Part shown: positions 1 to 9,829 of the stretch, one piece after another
Layout of the letters: every line of letters starts with the position of its first letter
Position numbering within the stretch: the first letter of the stretch is position 1
Assembly (NCBI RefSeq): GCF_905475395.1
Contig: NC_058339.1
Coordinates: 56,057,172 to 56,121,171 of the forward strand
Source: Chrysoperla carnea
Taxonomy: Eukaryota; Arthropoda; Insecta; Neuroptera; Chrysopidae
Length of the DNA stretch: 64,000 nucleotides
Direction: 5' to 3'
Notes under the pieces: generated by a model
Databases searched by the model: none
Seen by the model: the letters and a program-made list of their open reading frames with translations, nothing else
What the model was told of the DNA's origin: nothing
Program-made: the position numbers and the translations under genes

Positions 1-676
1 AGCAAAAGATGCCCCGCTTCAAATTCATTAATTTTAGTCTGAACCAGATTTTTATAGATGGTGTATTTTAGATTTTTGGATTATTCGATTAAAATTACGC
101 ACCTGATATATGAGATGAGTAAAAACAATTTTCATAGTAAAATTTATTAGGTTACTCGGTAAGGCTAATCTTGATAAGTTTTTGAAGTTAAAAACTTCGT
201 AAGGTCGAAAAAACATCAAATAAAATTTGTAGCCAAAATTCTAACAAAAAATTCGAAAAATATAACTTAAAATTAGTAATACATATGAACTGAATCAAGT
301 AATTTTGTTTCTTATTCTTAAAATAATAAATTCGAGCCGATAATCATTCATTTGGGAAGGAGTAGGATTTCAGAAGTTTCCCTTTAAATCACTGATGTCT
401 ATATTAAGGTGATATAGAATCTATATGGTGTAAAATAAAATAAAGTATTTTGTATTGAAGCATCCCAGCGCCTCAGAATGAGTGGTTGGGAACTAAATAA
501 CACCATTCAACGCTTTTATTTTTTAGCTCTAGCCACTCATTGGTGGCGCTAGTATATATTAAAAGTTCAGAAATTCTGAATTTCAATACAATGGATCCTT
601 TATTCAGTTAAGAGATCAGTGCTTTAAATGAAAAGATATTTCAGCCCCGGGTGTTAAAGCGAGAATAAATTCACGT
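1..676. other. Gene-free flank downstream of the transporter, with one hairpin
   Basis: No coding exon was recognised. The first 100 bases resemble 11246-11340 (shared phrase around GTGTATTTTAGA), so part is a dispersed repeat. Positions 464-488 and 530-552 are inverted copies (AGCGCC..AATGAGTGG against CCACTCATTGGTGGCGCT), forming a stem with a roughly 40-bp loop, as in a small MITE. The 3' untranslated region of the minus-strand transporter should lie in this stretch. Confidence 0.5.
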
Positions 677-2700
677 TTACAGTTTGTCTTGCACAAGTTG
701 TGCTAGTGATTTATTTTTAGTTTCTGGTAAAAATATTGTAATAAACACAAAACATAGATAGCAAGATATTGCTAAATAACCAAAGGCAGCATAGCGTCCA
801 TAATCATCAAACAATGTTTGAAATACTTTAGTTACAATTGCTGAACATATTGGTACAAACAATGCTGTAATCGAAACAGCAATAGCTTTAACATTCGTTT
901 GAAATAATTCGCCAATCAAAATAAAAGGTAAACATCCAAAACCAAGAATAAACAAAAAATTATAACTAGTGATGGTAACAACTGGTACCCAACCATAGTT
1001 ACTTAAATCAATTTTTTCCACTTCCAATAAATAAAAATAACCACTGACTAACGTCAATGCAAATCCACATGTGATTGCGGATAGAATGAATAATGGACGC
1101 CGTCCAACTTTATCAACTAACACCGTTGTCAATAATGTTGCAACAATTTTCACTAATGGTAATATAATCGGTACTAAATCGGTTCGTATAAAACTGAAAT
1201 GAGTTTCTTGTAAAATTTTTTCGGCATACATAACATTTGGTGTTATTCCACTGAGTTCTTGAGTTGCAAATATGGCGCACATTAGTAATAATGTATCACG
1301 ATTTTTCTTCACTGTTAGTAATAATTTTAGTGCGTCCATCTTACATAATTTGCTTTCAACAACACTTTTAATTTCAATTAATTCTTCTGTAACTTCTTTT
1401 TTGGAACGTAAATATTGGAGTGATTTTTCAGCGTTTGTATCGTCACCATTCATCATGTGATAATATGGTGATTCTGGCATAAATATAAATGTCCCAAATA
1501 AAAGTATTGGTATTGTGGATGATATTAATGCTAAATTAGGAAATGATAAAAATGGTCCTAATGCATATTCAAATAATATGCCTAGATTTAATGTTATAAC
1601 TAGAATTGTTCCTAATGCACCACGTATTTCAGCTTCAGCAATTTCACCAATATACATAAACATTGTTGCTTTTCCAATTGTTTCACCAAAACCGCCAATA
1701 AATCGTGCTCCATATAATATTTCTAGAAAAAAAAGATTAGCATTTTAACAAAATTTTAAAGGACGATTAGATAAGAAAATGTTTTTCCGTAAAAATTTTT
1801 CAAACCACTCTCAAGATTGTTGTTTGGATCGTTTTGATCAAAAGCTCTCAACGCCACAAAATTTTTTAAAAGGTAGTTTTCGAACTACGTCCGGTCAAAC
1901 AAATTCAAATCTGTGTTTATTTTCTATGTTCAGCAAAGTTGAAAGGCTACATGCAATTTAAAAAAAACTTTTAAATTGGATAGCGGAAACGACCAAAGAG
2001 AAATATTATATGACGTAATAACTTTAATTTGCAAGAATACTTTTAAACTTTAATTTAAAAAATATATTTAATTTAATTTAAAAAATATATTTAATTTAAT
2101 TTAAAAAATATAAAGTAAACTGATGTTTAAATTTAAATGGTAAAATGTTTTTTCTAAACTATAAATTCAAACGCCAGTAACGTCAACACACACATCAGAC
2201 TGATATAGCAGAACATGCAGAATGATAAATGGTTTGTATCCTATCTTGCTTTCACTATATTATAACGTAATTTTCCATAAAAACAAGTCGAAAAATGTGG
2301 ATTTAGCGTGATTATCGAAGGTAAATCTGAATATGAAAATTATCGAAGTAAACTATAAGCAAAAATTGTAACTCACCAAGTCTATTAGCCATATAAATTA
2401 GAATCCATGACAAAAATACTGGTAACGTACTAAATAAAATCATACGTTTACGTCCAAATATATCAGAAACAAATGCAACTAATATCGTAGCTAAAATATT
2501 ACCAATAAAACCAACAATTAAAATCCATGATGATTCATAGCTACTAATACCACCTGGTATTACTGATCTGTCACTTTCTAATTCTGGAATCGATGGTGAT
2601 ACCCATCCAATAAATTGTCCGGTTGTAAATGTTGCCAAGGCTCCTATAATTAGTTGCCAAATATGAAGTTGATGATCATCGTTATCCCGAAAGCCACGTA
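677..2700 (-). CDS. Tret1-like facilitated sugar (trehalose) transporter, MFS family; 5' end not found
   Basis: Sugar porter of the major facilitator superfamily, expected in the plasma membrane carrying trehalose or another sugar by facilitated diffusion. Two exons are clear: complement(2378 to about 2700) and complement(677..1722). The donor after 2378-2377 (reads CTTG then GTGAGT) and the acceptor TTTTCTAG at 1723-1726 join as g|aa, giving an intact frame of about 450 residues, close to the usual 460-500. Family motifs are present: GWVSPSIPEL in the first extracellular loop, DIFGRKR between helices 2 and 3, RFIGGFGETI in helix 4, PESPYY before the central loop, QELSGITPNVMY in helix 7, DKVGRRPLF between helices 8 and 9, and PETKNKS just before the C-terminus. 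Several hydrophobic helices are visible. The reading frame is open up to about 2700 but has no ATG there, and an in-frame stop lies just upstream without a convincing acceptor. A short first exon may lie further upstream, or the gene may be a 5'-truncated copy. Which sugar is carried cannot be told from sequence. Confidence 0.85.
2051..2113. repeat. AT-rich tandem repeat, about 23-bp unit, three copies
   Basis: Within the transporter intron a unit built from TTTAATTTAAAAAATATA is repeated three times almost without change. It is a simple minisatellite with no coding potential. Confidence 0.8.
2190..2312. repeat. Dispersed repeat, second copy at 19110-19212
   Basis: The block containing AACATGCAGAATGAT and CTATATTATAACGTAA is repeated with about 85-90 percent identity by eye at 19110-19212, downstream of CCDC40 exon 12. 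No terminal repeats or coding sequence are visible, so the class is unknown. Confidence 0.65.
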
Positions 2701-2788
2701 TTAATAGCTTATAGTATTACGTATCCTCTGAGATAGAGTTTTATCAAAATGGGGCCCTTTGGTCGTTATTTTTAAAAATTTGGAAGAA

Positions 2789-2999
2789 TTTATTCCTATT
2801 GCCACTTGAGAGTCTTGATAACAAAAACTGAAACGAAACACTTATCAAACTTGGTCTGCTCATGGACTCTAAGATTGAACAACTAAATTGGTATTTACAT
2901 ACATTTAGGAATAGAGCCCAGATTAGCAGATCAATTTTTATTAATATTTCGTTTCAGTTTTTAGTATCAAGACTACCAAGATCATAATAGGAATATATT
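2789..2999. mobile_element. MITE with about 55-bp terminal inverted repeats
   Basis: Positions 2789-2845 and 2942-2999 are inverted copies: both contain TATTCCTATT, AGTCTTGATA and AAAACTGAAACGAAA when read inward. The 95-bp centre is non-coding. No clean target-site duplication was found. It lies just upstream of the transporter's first visible exon, where the missing start or promoter might be expected. Confidence 0.65.
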
Positions 3000-3053
3000 G
3001 TTACGGATATTTCAAAGTTCCGGGAAGGCCGTATTTGCGATTAGAGGATTAAG

Positions 3054-3145
3054 AAAAATAGTATACAACCCAGGGCCAGAATGTTGGATATCCTGGTGTA
3101 TGTGATATCCAACTTTCTGGCCTAGAATTGTAATATACTATTTTT
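3054..3145. mobile_element. 92-bp near-perfect hairpin element
   Basis: Left arm begins AAAAATAGTATA and continues GGCCAGAATGTTGGATATC; the right arm is its reverse complement with few differences, leaving a loop of about 11 bases. This is the form of a very small MITE or a transcribed hairpin. It has no coding potential. Confidence 0.7.
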
Positions 3146-3159
3146 GAAATTCTTGGATC

Positions 3160-3300
3160 TTTGATAGAATTGTTTGTCAAGTATGTTTTATAAAAACGTT
3201 TGACAAAAATGTTTGATGTAATTGTTTGACAAACGTGTTTGTCAAACATTTTTGATGAAAATGTTCGATGGAATTATTTGAAAAACGTGTTTGACAGTGT
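3160..3300. repeat. Degenerate tandem repeat of a TTTGACAAA-type motif
   Basis: The words GTTTGACAAA, TTTGTCAAAC and ATGTTTGAT recur six or seven times with spacing of roughly 20-28 bases, in both orientations. It is a decayed minisatellite. The following stretch to about 3770 is plain AT-rich sequence with nothing recognised. Confidence 0.55.
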
Positions 3301-3779
3301 ATGAAGTATGAACCTATTCTACTGTTAAACTATAAAAATAATATTATTATTTTCAAATTCGAATTCCACTGATTGATGTTTCTTTTTTTAGTAAATAACA
3401 ATTGTTTACCATCTGCTTACCAAAAATAGATGCAAAAATTTGTGGATAATATGAACTATTTAATTTTAGAAACATTTTAATAATCTAGGCACAACAATTT
3501 TACAAAATAACTGATATAAAATATATTCTTAAATATAAACTAAAAATCTAAAATATGTATTTTGGAACTCATAAATAAATTTTTGTTTACTTATAATTAT
3601 AAACAATGGCAAACAAACACAATATTAAGTAAATATGTATATTATTTAATAATGAATGTCAGTTAAATATTTAGTAAAGTTTAAACTTATTTTAATTCGT
3701 AAACAAAAAAACAGATCTTTGACGACGGTATATTTCTTAAATTTATTTTAATTATAATTACATTCAATTAAAATCTTAC

Positions 3780-3965
3780 GTATGTAACATATAGAGCTTG
3801 TACCGCCTAAAAATATTGATCGTAGAAACAAAATTTTGATACAGATGTTCATAAAACGATCCAAGTGATAAGTACATTTCTCCCAAATGCATATAGCATA
3901 TAGTTCATCGATAGTGAACTATAATTCATCCATCCGTCTCTCCATCACGATAATTCAAAAACCGA
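3780..3965. repeat. Decayed copy of dispersed family A
   Basis: The words TAAAAATATTGAT, TGTTCATAAAA, CCGTCTCTCCATCACGATAA and CAAAAACCGAAA match in order the better-preserved family A copies at 8069, 23884, 46115 and 53017. The copy is heavily mutated and its ends are unclear. Confidence 0.55.
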
Positions 3966-4009
3966 AAGACACATCGTATTGGAATTTTAACAGCTTGTTA
4001 CTTAGATAT

Positions 4010-4440
4010 AAAAGAGAATGGGGAAATGAGAACTGCAGTGGCCTCTAAAAACTTTGTCTTTTTACCCGGCCGCGCGACGCAAAGGAGTGATTACCTGTTT
4101 ATCAGTCTATATATGCATGTATGTGTGTTCCTATGTGGCACAATAGAGACCAAACCGTGGGCCGATTTTGATGAATCTAAGGCAGTAATGAAAATTCAAT
4201 ATGGCGACCACCAGGCGAGGTGATAAAGAAAAATATGAAAGTCGACGAACTATGTTAAGTGGGGTATTGTTGAATAGCTATTAAATTATAGGCAAATCGA
4301 TTGACGTAAGAATCATTAAAATTGACTCACGCGTTTGACCTCTAGAGCGCCTTAAGGGACCAAACATGCATACATAGGCTGAAAATGAAAGTCTTCGAAC
4401 TATATTAAGTGGGGTGTTGAGTAGGTATTGAAAATTCTAA
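4010..4440. repeat. Unclassified repeat with an internal direct duplication
   Basis: A phrase of about 32 bases (AACTATGTTAAGTGGGGT and its neighbour GAAAGTCGACG) occurs at about 4236-4268 and again at about 4387-4418, roughly 150 bases apart. The stretch is more GC-rich than its surroundings (CCCGGCCGCGCG at 4067). No credible gene was found; the 65-residue open frame here matches nothing I recognise. Confidence 0.4.
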
Positions 4441-4573
4441 CTAAAAAGTGTAAAATAAAAAATTAAATTTAAAAAAATCAAAAAATCCGACTGCATTAAT
4501 TAAAAAGTAAAGTAGTAATTTACATAGCGAAGTAAAGTAATTCAACAACCGGGCTCCACCACATCCACTTGCA

Positions 4574-4690
4574 CTAAAATAAATCGTCAATTTTTGAGTA
4601 TTTGTACTAGGAGAATGTAATGCATTAATAGAAAACATCAGTCTACTATAAAAATAAATCGTCAATTTTTATAATTGTATTAGGAGAACA
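4574..4690. repeat. Tandem pair ending in the AGGAGAACAT motif
   Basis: ATAAATCGTCAATTTTT followed by GTACTAGGAGAATGT and, about 76 bases on, the same phrase followed by GTATTAGGAGAACAT. The end motif is the terminal word of the hairpin family described at 6588-9330. Confidence 0.6.
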
Positions 4691-5249
4691 TACGGTTACA
4701 ATAATTATCTATTTACACTAATTACATTTTTAATATTTTGTGCCTTTTTTTAATGATGAGTAGAGTCAATCGAATGTGGTATAATATTCAGCCGAACATT
4801 GAATAATAATAACCGAATATTCGTTCTAACTCTAGCCTATGTTATATTGATATTACGAGATAGTCCGTATATTTTAGTAAAAACCTAGATTTACTCTTCT
4901 TTGATAAGATATATTTATTTTTAAGGACAATATAATAAGATAAATCAGCGTCAGAGTTTACTTTATTTTTTACTATTTACAATGTGCTAGTATCTAAGCT
5001 CCAGAATCAACAAGTCTTTATTTTTCAATAGAAAATCAATTTATTGTTGAAGTGTTCAACCATAATTTAAATGATACCATTTTTTTTATTCACATTTTTT
5101 TAATTATCCTACCTTCCAACAATTGCTAATAATAAACGAACAATCAATAACTCCTTAAAATACATTGAATAAAGAGGAAAAAGTGGAAATCAATATTATG
5201 GAGGGCTAACTTAATAACAAATAATTGTTTAATTAATAATAAAATATCT

Positions 5250-5627
5250 GGATGACCGAGCTTTGCTCGGTTATTCACCAATAGATGTCAGCAAGAGTCA
5301 TATTTTTCACTTTAGACTACTCAAACGCCTCCTTTTTGTTATGTTATAATTTGCATTGTATTTCATTAACTACGTTATACACCAATAGATGTCTGATTAA
5401 TTTTTTTCACTTTAGACTACTCAAACGCCTCCTTTTTGTTATGTTATAATTTGCATTGTATTTCATTAACTACGTTATACACCAATAGATGTCTGATGAA
5501 TTTTTCATGAAAAGACCGATAAATCGACATTTCTGATAAATGAAACCTAGCTAGATCGACTTATCGCCCCAAAAAACCCCTACATACTCATTTTCATGAA
5601 AATCGTTGGAGCCATTTCCAAGATCGT

Positions 5628-5716
<89 letters not shown>

Positions 5717-5742
5717 AGAATTGCTCGTTTAAATATATAAGA
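5250..5742. mobile_element. Helentron/Helitron-like non-autonomous element with tandem repeat and (TA)n core
   Basis: The element opens with a short stem-loop (ACCGAGCTTTGCTCGGT at 5255-5271), continues with a 100-bp unit repeated in tandem (CACCAATAG starts at 5276, 5380 and 5480), then a phrase with CATGAAAATCGTTGGAGCC, an 85-bp (TA)n tract at 5630-5714, and ends near CAAGAATTGCTCGTTTAAA. This order of stem-loop, minisatellite, microsatellite and conserved end resembles the Helentron-associated elements (the DINE-1 type) seen in many insects. The class is inferred from architecture; no transposase or Rep/helicase is present. Confidence 0.5.
5630..5714. repeat. (AT)n microsatellite, 85 bp
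   Basis: Uninterrupted alternating A and T. Reading frames through it encode runs of Tyr-Ile and are artefacts. Confidence 0.98.
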
Positions 5743-6372
5743 TAAACAACGATCAAACAAATAATTTTAATGATCAAACAATGAAGAGTATACGACGAAC
5801 AATAGACTAAAAAAGATTATAATTAATTAATCCGAAAATAAATTTTTGTGGGGGGCCTAATTACGTTAGCTTTATATCCATGAATTTTTTGTAAATATGC
5901 TTTAGGAAAACATATTCAAAATCCAAAATAAAACTGATAAAAAAATTTAATGATAAAATTGTGAAAATTTAGAAAAAATGAAAACGTTATACCGAAAAAT
6001 GATTTTATACTGTATAAAATAACCCTTATTGATTTATATTTATTTTAGGTGAAATATGTGCAAATATAACATATAATAAAATATCGTTTTATCAATTTTT
6101 ATGGTTTAATTATTATTATTCAATATTATACCTACCCCTTATAATTTATCCTTTATATCGACTTCAGGAATATCAAGCAGAACCTACATTTTTAATAAAA
6201 TATTACTACAATTATTCATTTATAAGTAAGTTTATTGAAAAAAAGGTAAGTAAAAAGAAATACATAATGGATAAGTTTAATGAAAAGAGGTCAGTAAAAG
6301 AAAAATAAATACTAGGTTTAGAAAACAAGTTTATTGATATTGATATTACATGATTGATTAATTCAATATGTC
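5743..6372. other. AT-rich stretch without a recognised gene
   Basis: Nothing beyond AT-rich sequence was seen. Parts around 5960-6070 resemble 7960-8055 (AAAACGTTATACCGAAAA and ATAAAATAACC in the same order), so it is at least partly dispersed-repeat DNA. Confidence 0.5.
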
Positions 6373-6440
6373 AAAGGTAGAGTAGTGGTTAGCGCAGTTG
6401 CCTGCTGTTACAGAGTACTTCGGTTCGTAACTAACAATAC
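6373..6440 (+). repeat. tRNA-derived SINE head or tRNA pseudogene
   Basis: The internal RNA polymerase III promoter words are present: box A-like GTGGTTAGCGCAGTTGCC and a degraded box B-like GGTTCGTAAC about 30 bases on. Acceptor and anticodon stems do not close properly, so this is not a working tRNA. It lies next to the foldback nest that begins at 6588. Confidence 0.55.
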
Positions 6441-6937
6441 CTCGAAAATATTTTTATTAAATAAGTTATTACACCAAGGTAATGTCACATTTTTAGATAA
6501 TTGTAATGAGAACCAAAAGCGACAAATAAGTAAAAGAGCGAAAAAAAACCCACCTCCTAAAATAATTTTTTTTTTTTGGGTGAAATAACATGTTCTCCTA
6601 TTACAAAATCTTCTAAAATTTCATTTAACAAATAAATTTTAGCATGTACAACGAAAAAACCAACTTACTTTAGCTCCGCGATCTTAGCACCTCATGTGCG
6701 GAATTTCGATTGACCAATTATACCATATCTGAAAGGTCAGAAATTGGTCATAAAAGCTTGGTCTCATTAATTGGTCAGCATCAGAAAATTTTTTATTAAA
6801 GATTGAAAAAACTCCACCTATGCGCGATCGGGAAGCATTCGCTGATAATTGGTCAGCTAATATAAATAATTGGTCAGTTTAATTTTTTTTATATTCAAAA
6901 TAATATAATTTCGAAAAAATTTTCAATTTTTTCAACA

Positions 6938-7182
6938 TTTGTACTAGGAGAACATAAGTGGGAATTAGTAGTTCCTGATAAGGAGAAAGGTGAGTAAGTG
7001 TTTTCACCCCGAAAGTCTAAAATTTTATTTTGGCAGAAAGTTATTGGTCTGCCCACTAGAGGTCACACTCACCAAACACGGGTGTGCAGACCACTAACTT
7101 TCTGACTTACGAGGTGACAACAATTACCTTGCTATCAGGTACTACTTATTCCGTCCGTCCTTGATGTTCTCCTAGTAGAAAT
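6938..7182. mobile_element. Nested hairpin element with CTAGGAGAACAT ends
   Basis: The left end TTTGTACTAGGAGAACAT and the right end ATGTTCTCCTAGTAGAAA are inverted copies, and the similarity continues inward through TAGTA..CCTGATA, GTCAGAAAGTTA and GGTCTGC on both sides. It sits inside the foldback structure and uses the same terminal word family, so the outer and inner elements are probably relatives. Confidence 0.6.
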
Positions 7183-7311
7183 GTGAAAAAAATTGAAGTT
7201 TTTGAACGAAAAAAAACTAATTTTTTCATCATTTACTAGGCAAACATGCTGTGGTGGAAATTTGGAAAAAAATGAAAATAAAAATCAGATTTTGCTTAAT
7301 TTTTTTAATAT

Positions 7312-7396
7312 ATGTCCTCACCTAGTTTCGAACCAAGGGACTATTTATTCGAAGTCAGATACGCTAACCATTATACCATTAGGGCTCTGTTATTCG
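7312..7396 (-). repeat. tRNA-Arg-like SINE head or tRNA pseudogene
   Basis: On the minus strand the sequence reads CCCTAATGGTATAATGG, then CTGACTTCGAA, which resembles the tRNA-Arg(UCG) anticodon arm, then CCTTGGTTCGAAACTAGG, a T-arm with four of five pairs. The anticodon stem no longer pairs and the variable region is off, so it is unlikely to be functional. Confidence 0.5.
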
Positions 7397-8068
7397 TATT
7401 AATAAATAATTATATTCATATTTTCGACTTTCTTAAATTATAACAAAAAGTAAAACTCATTTTCGGAAAATTTTGAGTAGTATTATTACAAAAAAAAATG
7501 GCAAACGAAGTTTGAAATACTTACCTATCGTGAAGTTCGAAATACTTACCTATTTTTAACTGAAATAATATTGTATAGCTACAGAGAGATGGGGAAAAAT
7601 AAAATAAAAACAGGGTTTGAGTTTTCAACTTTATTTAAATGAAATCAAAATACATAAAAACTATTTACGAATTACTTGCACATAATTCCATATAATTAAT
7701 TTCATCTTAAAAAAATTTTTTTGCATCAACTTTTTTTTTACAAACCAAATACCACACAAAAATAAAATGAAAATCCAAAAAGAATATTACGTATTTACAA
7801 TCCAACTTCTTTATCTCACCTATATTTTATAAGAATTTGTTTGTACCTTTACTAAAAAAAAATTAATTAGTTAATTAATAATTTTGTTTGAAAGGAAAAA
7901 TGGGATAGAATAAAATAAAACAAAATTTAAAATATATAACGATATTTATTTATTTATATTAATTTGAAAACGTTATCCCGAAAATTGATTTTTTACTATA
8001 TAAAATAACCATTATTATTATTCATTCAAATTTTTTATAGGTGACATATGTACAAATATATATAATAC

Positions 8069-8592
8069 AAGTGAAAACAAACAATTGACTGAGTTAATTG
8101 TTGAAATACCATGCATAGTCAGTGTTGATTTATTTATCACATTACACATACAAACATGTGACACATACATAACTGATAATCAAGTATAGTACCTATTATA
8201 AAATTTCCGCCTAATTGGCGCCCCCACGAGTAAACAGTGATGTTTATGAAAAAAAATTTTACATTTAAACTTTTGTTCTATCTCTAACGGTTTACAAGAT
8301 GGGTCCTACGGACCCAAGACCCAATTCACCTATGATGCTCATTTACGAACTTGACCTCACTTTTTACGTCCTGAGTACGCTGTAAAAATTTCAGCTCGAT
8401 ATCTTTTTTCGTTTTTGAGTTATCGTGTCCACAGACGGACGGATGGACGGACGGACAACCGGAAATGGACTAATTAGGTGATTTTACGAACACCTATGAC
8501 AAAATTTTTATACTAACATCATTATTTTTAAGCGTTACAAACTTGGGACTAAACTTAATATACTATGTATATTTCATATATACATGGTATAA
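8069..8592 (-). repeat. Dispersed family A, copy 1 (nearly full length)
   Basis: Runs from CAAGTGAAAACAAACAATTG to ACATGGTATAA. Inner landmarks shared with the other copies are GTTCTATCTCTAACGGTTTA, CTCATTTACGAACT, GACCTCACTTTTTACGTCC, TGAGTTATCGTG followed by a GGAC-rich run, and AAGCGTTACAAACTTGGGAC. The short inverted words ATACCATG and CATGGTAT lie near its ends. No open frame. Strand is given relative to the copies at 23884 and 53017, taken as plus. Confidence 0.8.
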
Positions 8593-9108
8593 AAAGAGTG
8601 AAAAATTTAAATAAAAGGAAAAATTCATTTTTTTAAAAGTAAAAAATTATAAAAAAAATATTTCCCCTACTCTGTCTGGTTTATAGTGAAGAGCTGTGCG
8701 TAAGTACTCACTGCCCTGATAAAACCATCCGGCTCAAAGCATACGCGTTACGACAGAGACAAATTTTTTAATTTTTTTTAATATTAAATTAAACTGACCA
8801 ATTATTTATATTAGCTGACCAATTATCAGCGAATGCTTCCCGATCGCGCATAGGTGGAGTTTTTTATTTTTTCTGCGAATGAGGTGCTAAACTTATTAAT
8901 TGACCTTGAAAAACTTTAATCTTTAATAAAAAATTTTCTGATGCTGACCAATTAATGAGACCAACTGACGTTTTATGACCAATTTCTGACCTTTCAGATG
9001 GTATATATAATTGGTCAATCGAAATTCCGCACATGAGGTGCTAAGATCGCGGAGCTCTTACTTTGAAGTATTTTTTTAATATTTTGTAATAGGCGAATAT
9101 GTTATAAA

Positions 9109-9330
9109 AAAAGTTTGATAAAATATAAAACATGTTCTCCTATTACAAAATTTCAAATTTTAGTCTTAACGAGCGATTTTTAATTTTATAAATTTAAATT
9201 TTAATATTTTGTAATAGGAGAATATGAGTCAGATAAACTATATGGCATGTTCTCCTATTAAAAATTTCAAATTTTAGCATAACCAGTCATTTTTGTACAT
9301 ATTTTTTAATATTTTGTAACAGGAGAAGAC
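9109..9330. mobile_element. Short palindromic elements with ATGTTCTCCTATTAC ends, in tandem
   Basis: ATGTTCTCCTATTACAAAAT at about 9132 and TTTTGTAATAGGAGAATATG at about 9209 bound a 97-bp unit containing TTTCAAATTTTAG on one side and the matching inverse on the other. A second similar unit follows (9246-9324), with the end word GTAACAGGAGAAGAC. Tiny TIR-bounded hairpins of this sort are typical MITEs. Confidence 0.6.
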
Positions 9331-9469
9331 ACTGACAGAATAATGATTTATGACATATGATTTATGACGTTATTTATAACAAGAGGGCGGGTTATATAGA
9401 TAATTAAAATTGTAAAAATAGTGGAAAATTTTTAGCATCAGGAAAAATTCACTTAATTTAAAAGTAAAA

Positions 9470-9546
9470 ATGTTATCCACACCAGGATACGAACCAGCGT
9501 ACCATGGTTTCAGCGGTAAGTGCTATAGCCACACACCCACCCAGCT
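9470..9546 (-). repeat. tRNA-derived SINE head
   Basis: On the minus strand the box B word GGTTCGTATCC matches the consensus at ten of eleven positions, and a box A-like GTGTGGCTATAGCAC lies about 35 bases upstream. Cloverleaf stems are incomplete, so this is a SINE head or pseudogene, not a tRNA. Confidence 0.5.
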
Positions 9547-9770
9547 TAGTTATTACCAATTTAATACTTACCTTTACTTAATAATTAATTAATTGATAAT
9601 TTTGTTCTAAAAGAAAAAATAGGATAGAAAATATAAAAAAAAACAAAATTTAATATATGTAACGATTTTTATTTATATATAACAAAAAAAAATACATTTT
9701 CATAAAATTTACAGAGATTCTTTTTTTTTATTAAAGTTTTAATACAGAATCAGTAAAATTCTATCACTTT

Positions 9771-9774
<4 letters not shown>

Positions 9775-9820
<46 letters not shown>
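9775..9820. repeat. (TAA)n microsatellite
   Basis: Fifteen or so uninterrupted TAA units. Confidence 0.95.
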
Positions 9821-9829
9821 GTAATTGAA

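Larger units (their letters stand above)
6588..9108. mobile_element. Large foldback structure with inverted arms carrying iterated ATTGGTCAG
   Basis: The arms 6671-6890 and 8791-9057 are inverted copies with well over 85 percent identity by eye. Both begin AGCTCCGCGATCTTAGCACC and contain the 9-mer ATTGGTCAG or its complement repeatedly. Short outer words (ATGTTCTCCTATTAC on the left, GTAATAGGCGAATAT on the right) extend the symmetry to 6588 and 9108. The right arm carries about 45 extra bases, themselves a partial copy of the arm's own TTTAGCACCTCAT end. The 1.9-kb centre holds a second hairpin (6938-7182), a tRNA-derived head (7312-7396) and family A copy (8069-8592), and no open frame that looks like a transposase. 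This looks like a foldback-type non-autonomous element with later insertions; the class is unknown. Confidence 0.6.

Noticed and set aside
5276-5500. Spaced direct repeats that might suggest a CRISPR array
   Set aside because: The 100-bp units are contiguous tandem copies without unique spacers, in a eukaryotic genome.
5551-5777. Two overlapping minus-strand frames encoding Tyr-Ile repeats
   Set aside because: They are translations of the (TA)n microsatellite.
7312-7396. A functional tRNA-Arg gene
   Set aside because: The anticodon stem does not pair and the acceptor stem is missing; only the promoter-like words and T-arm survive.
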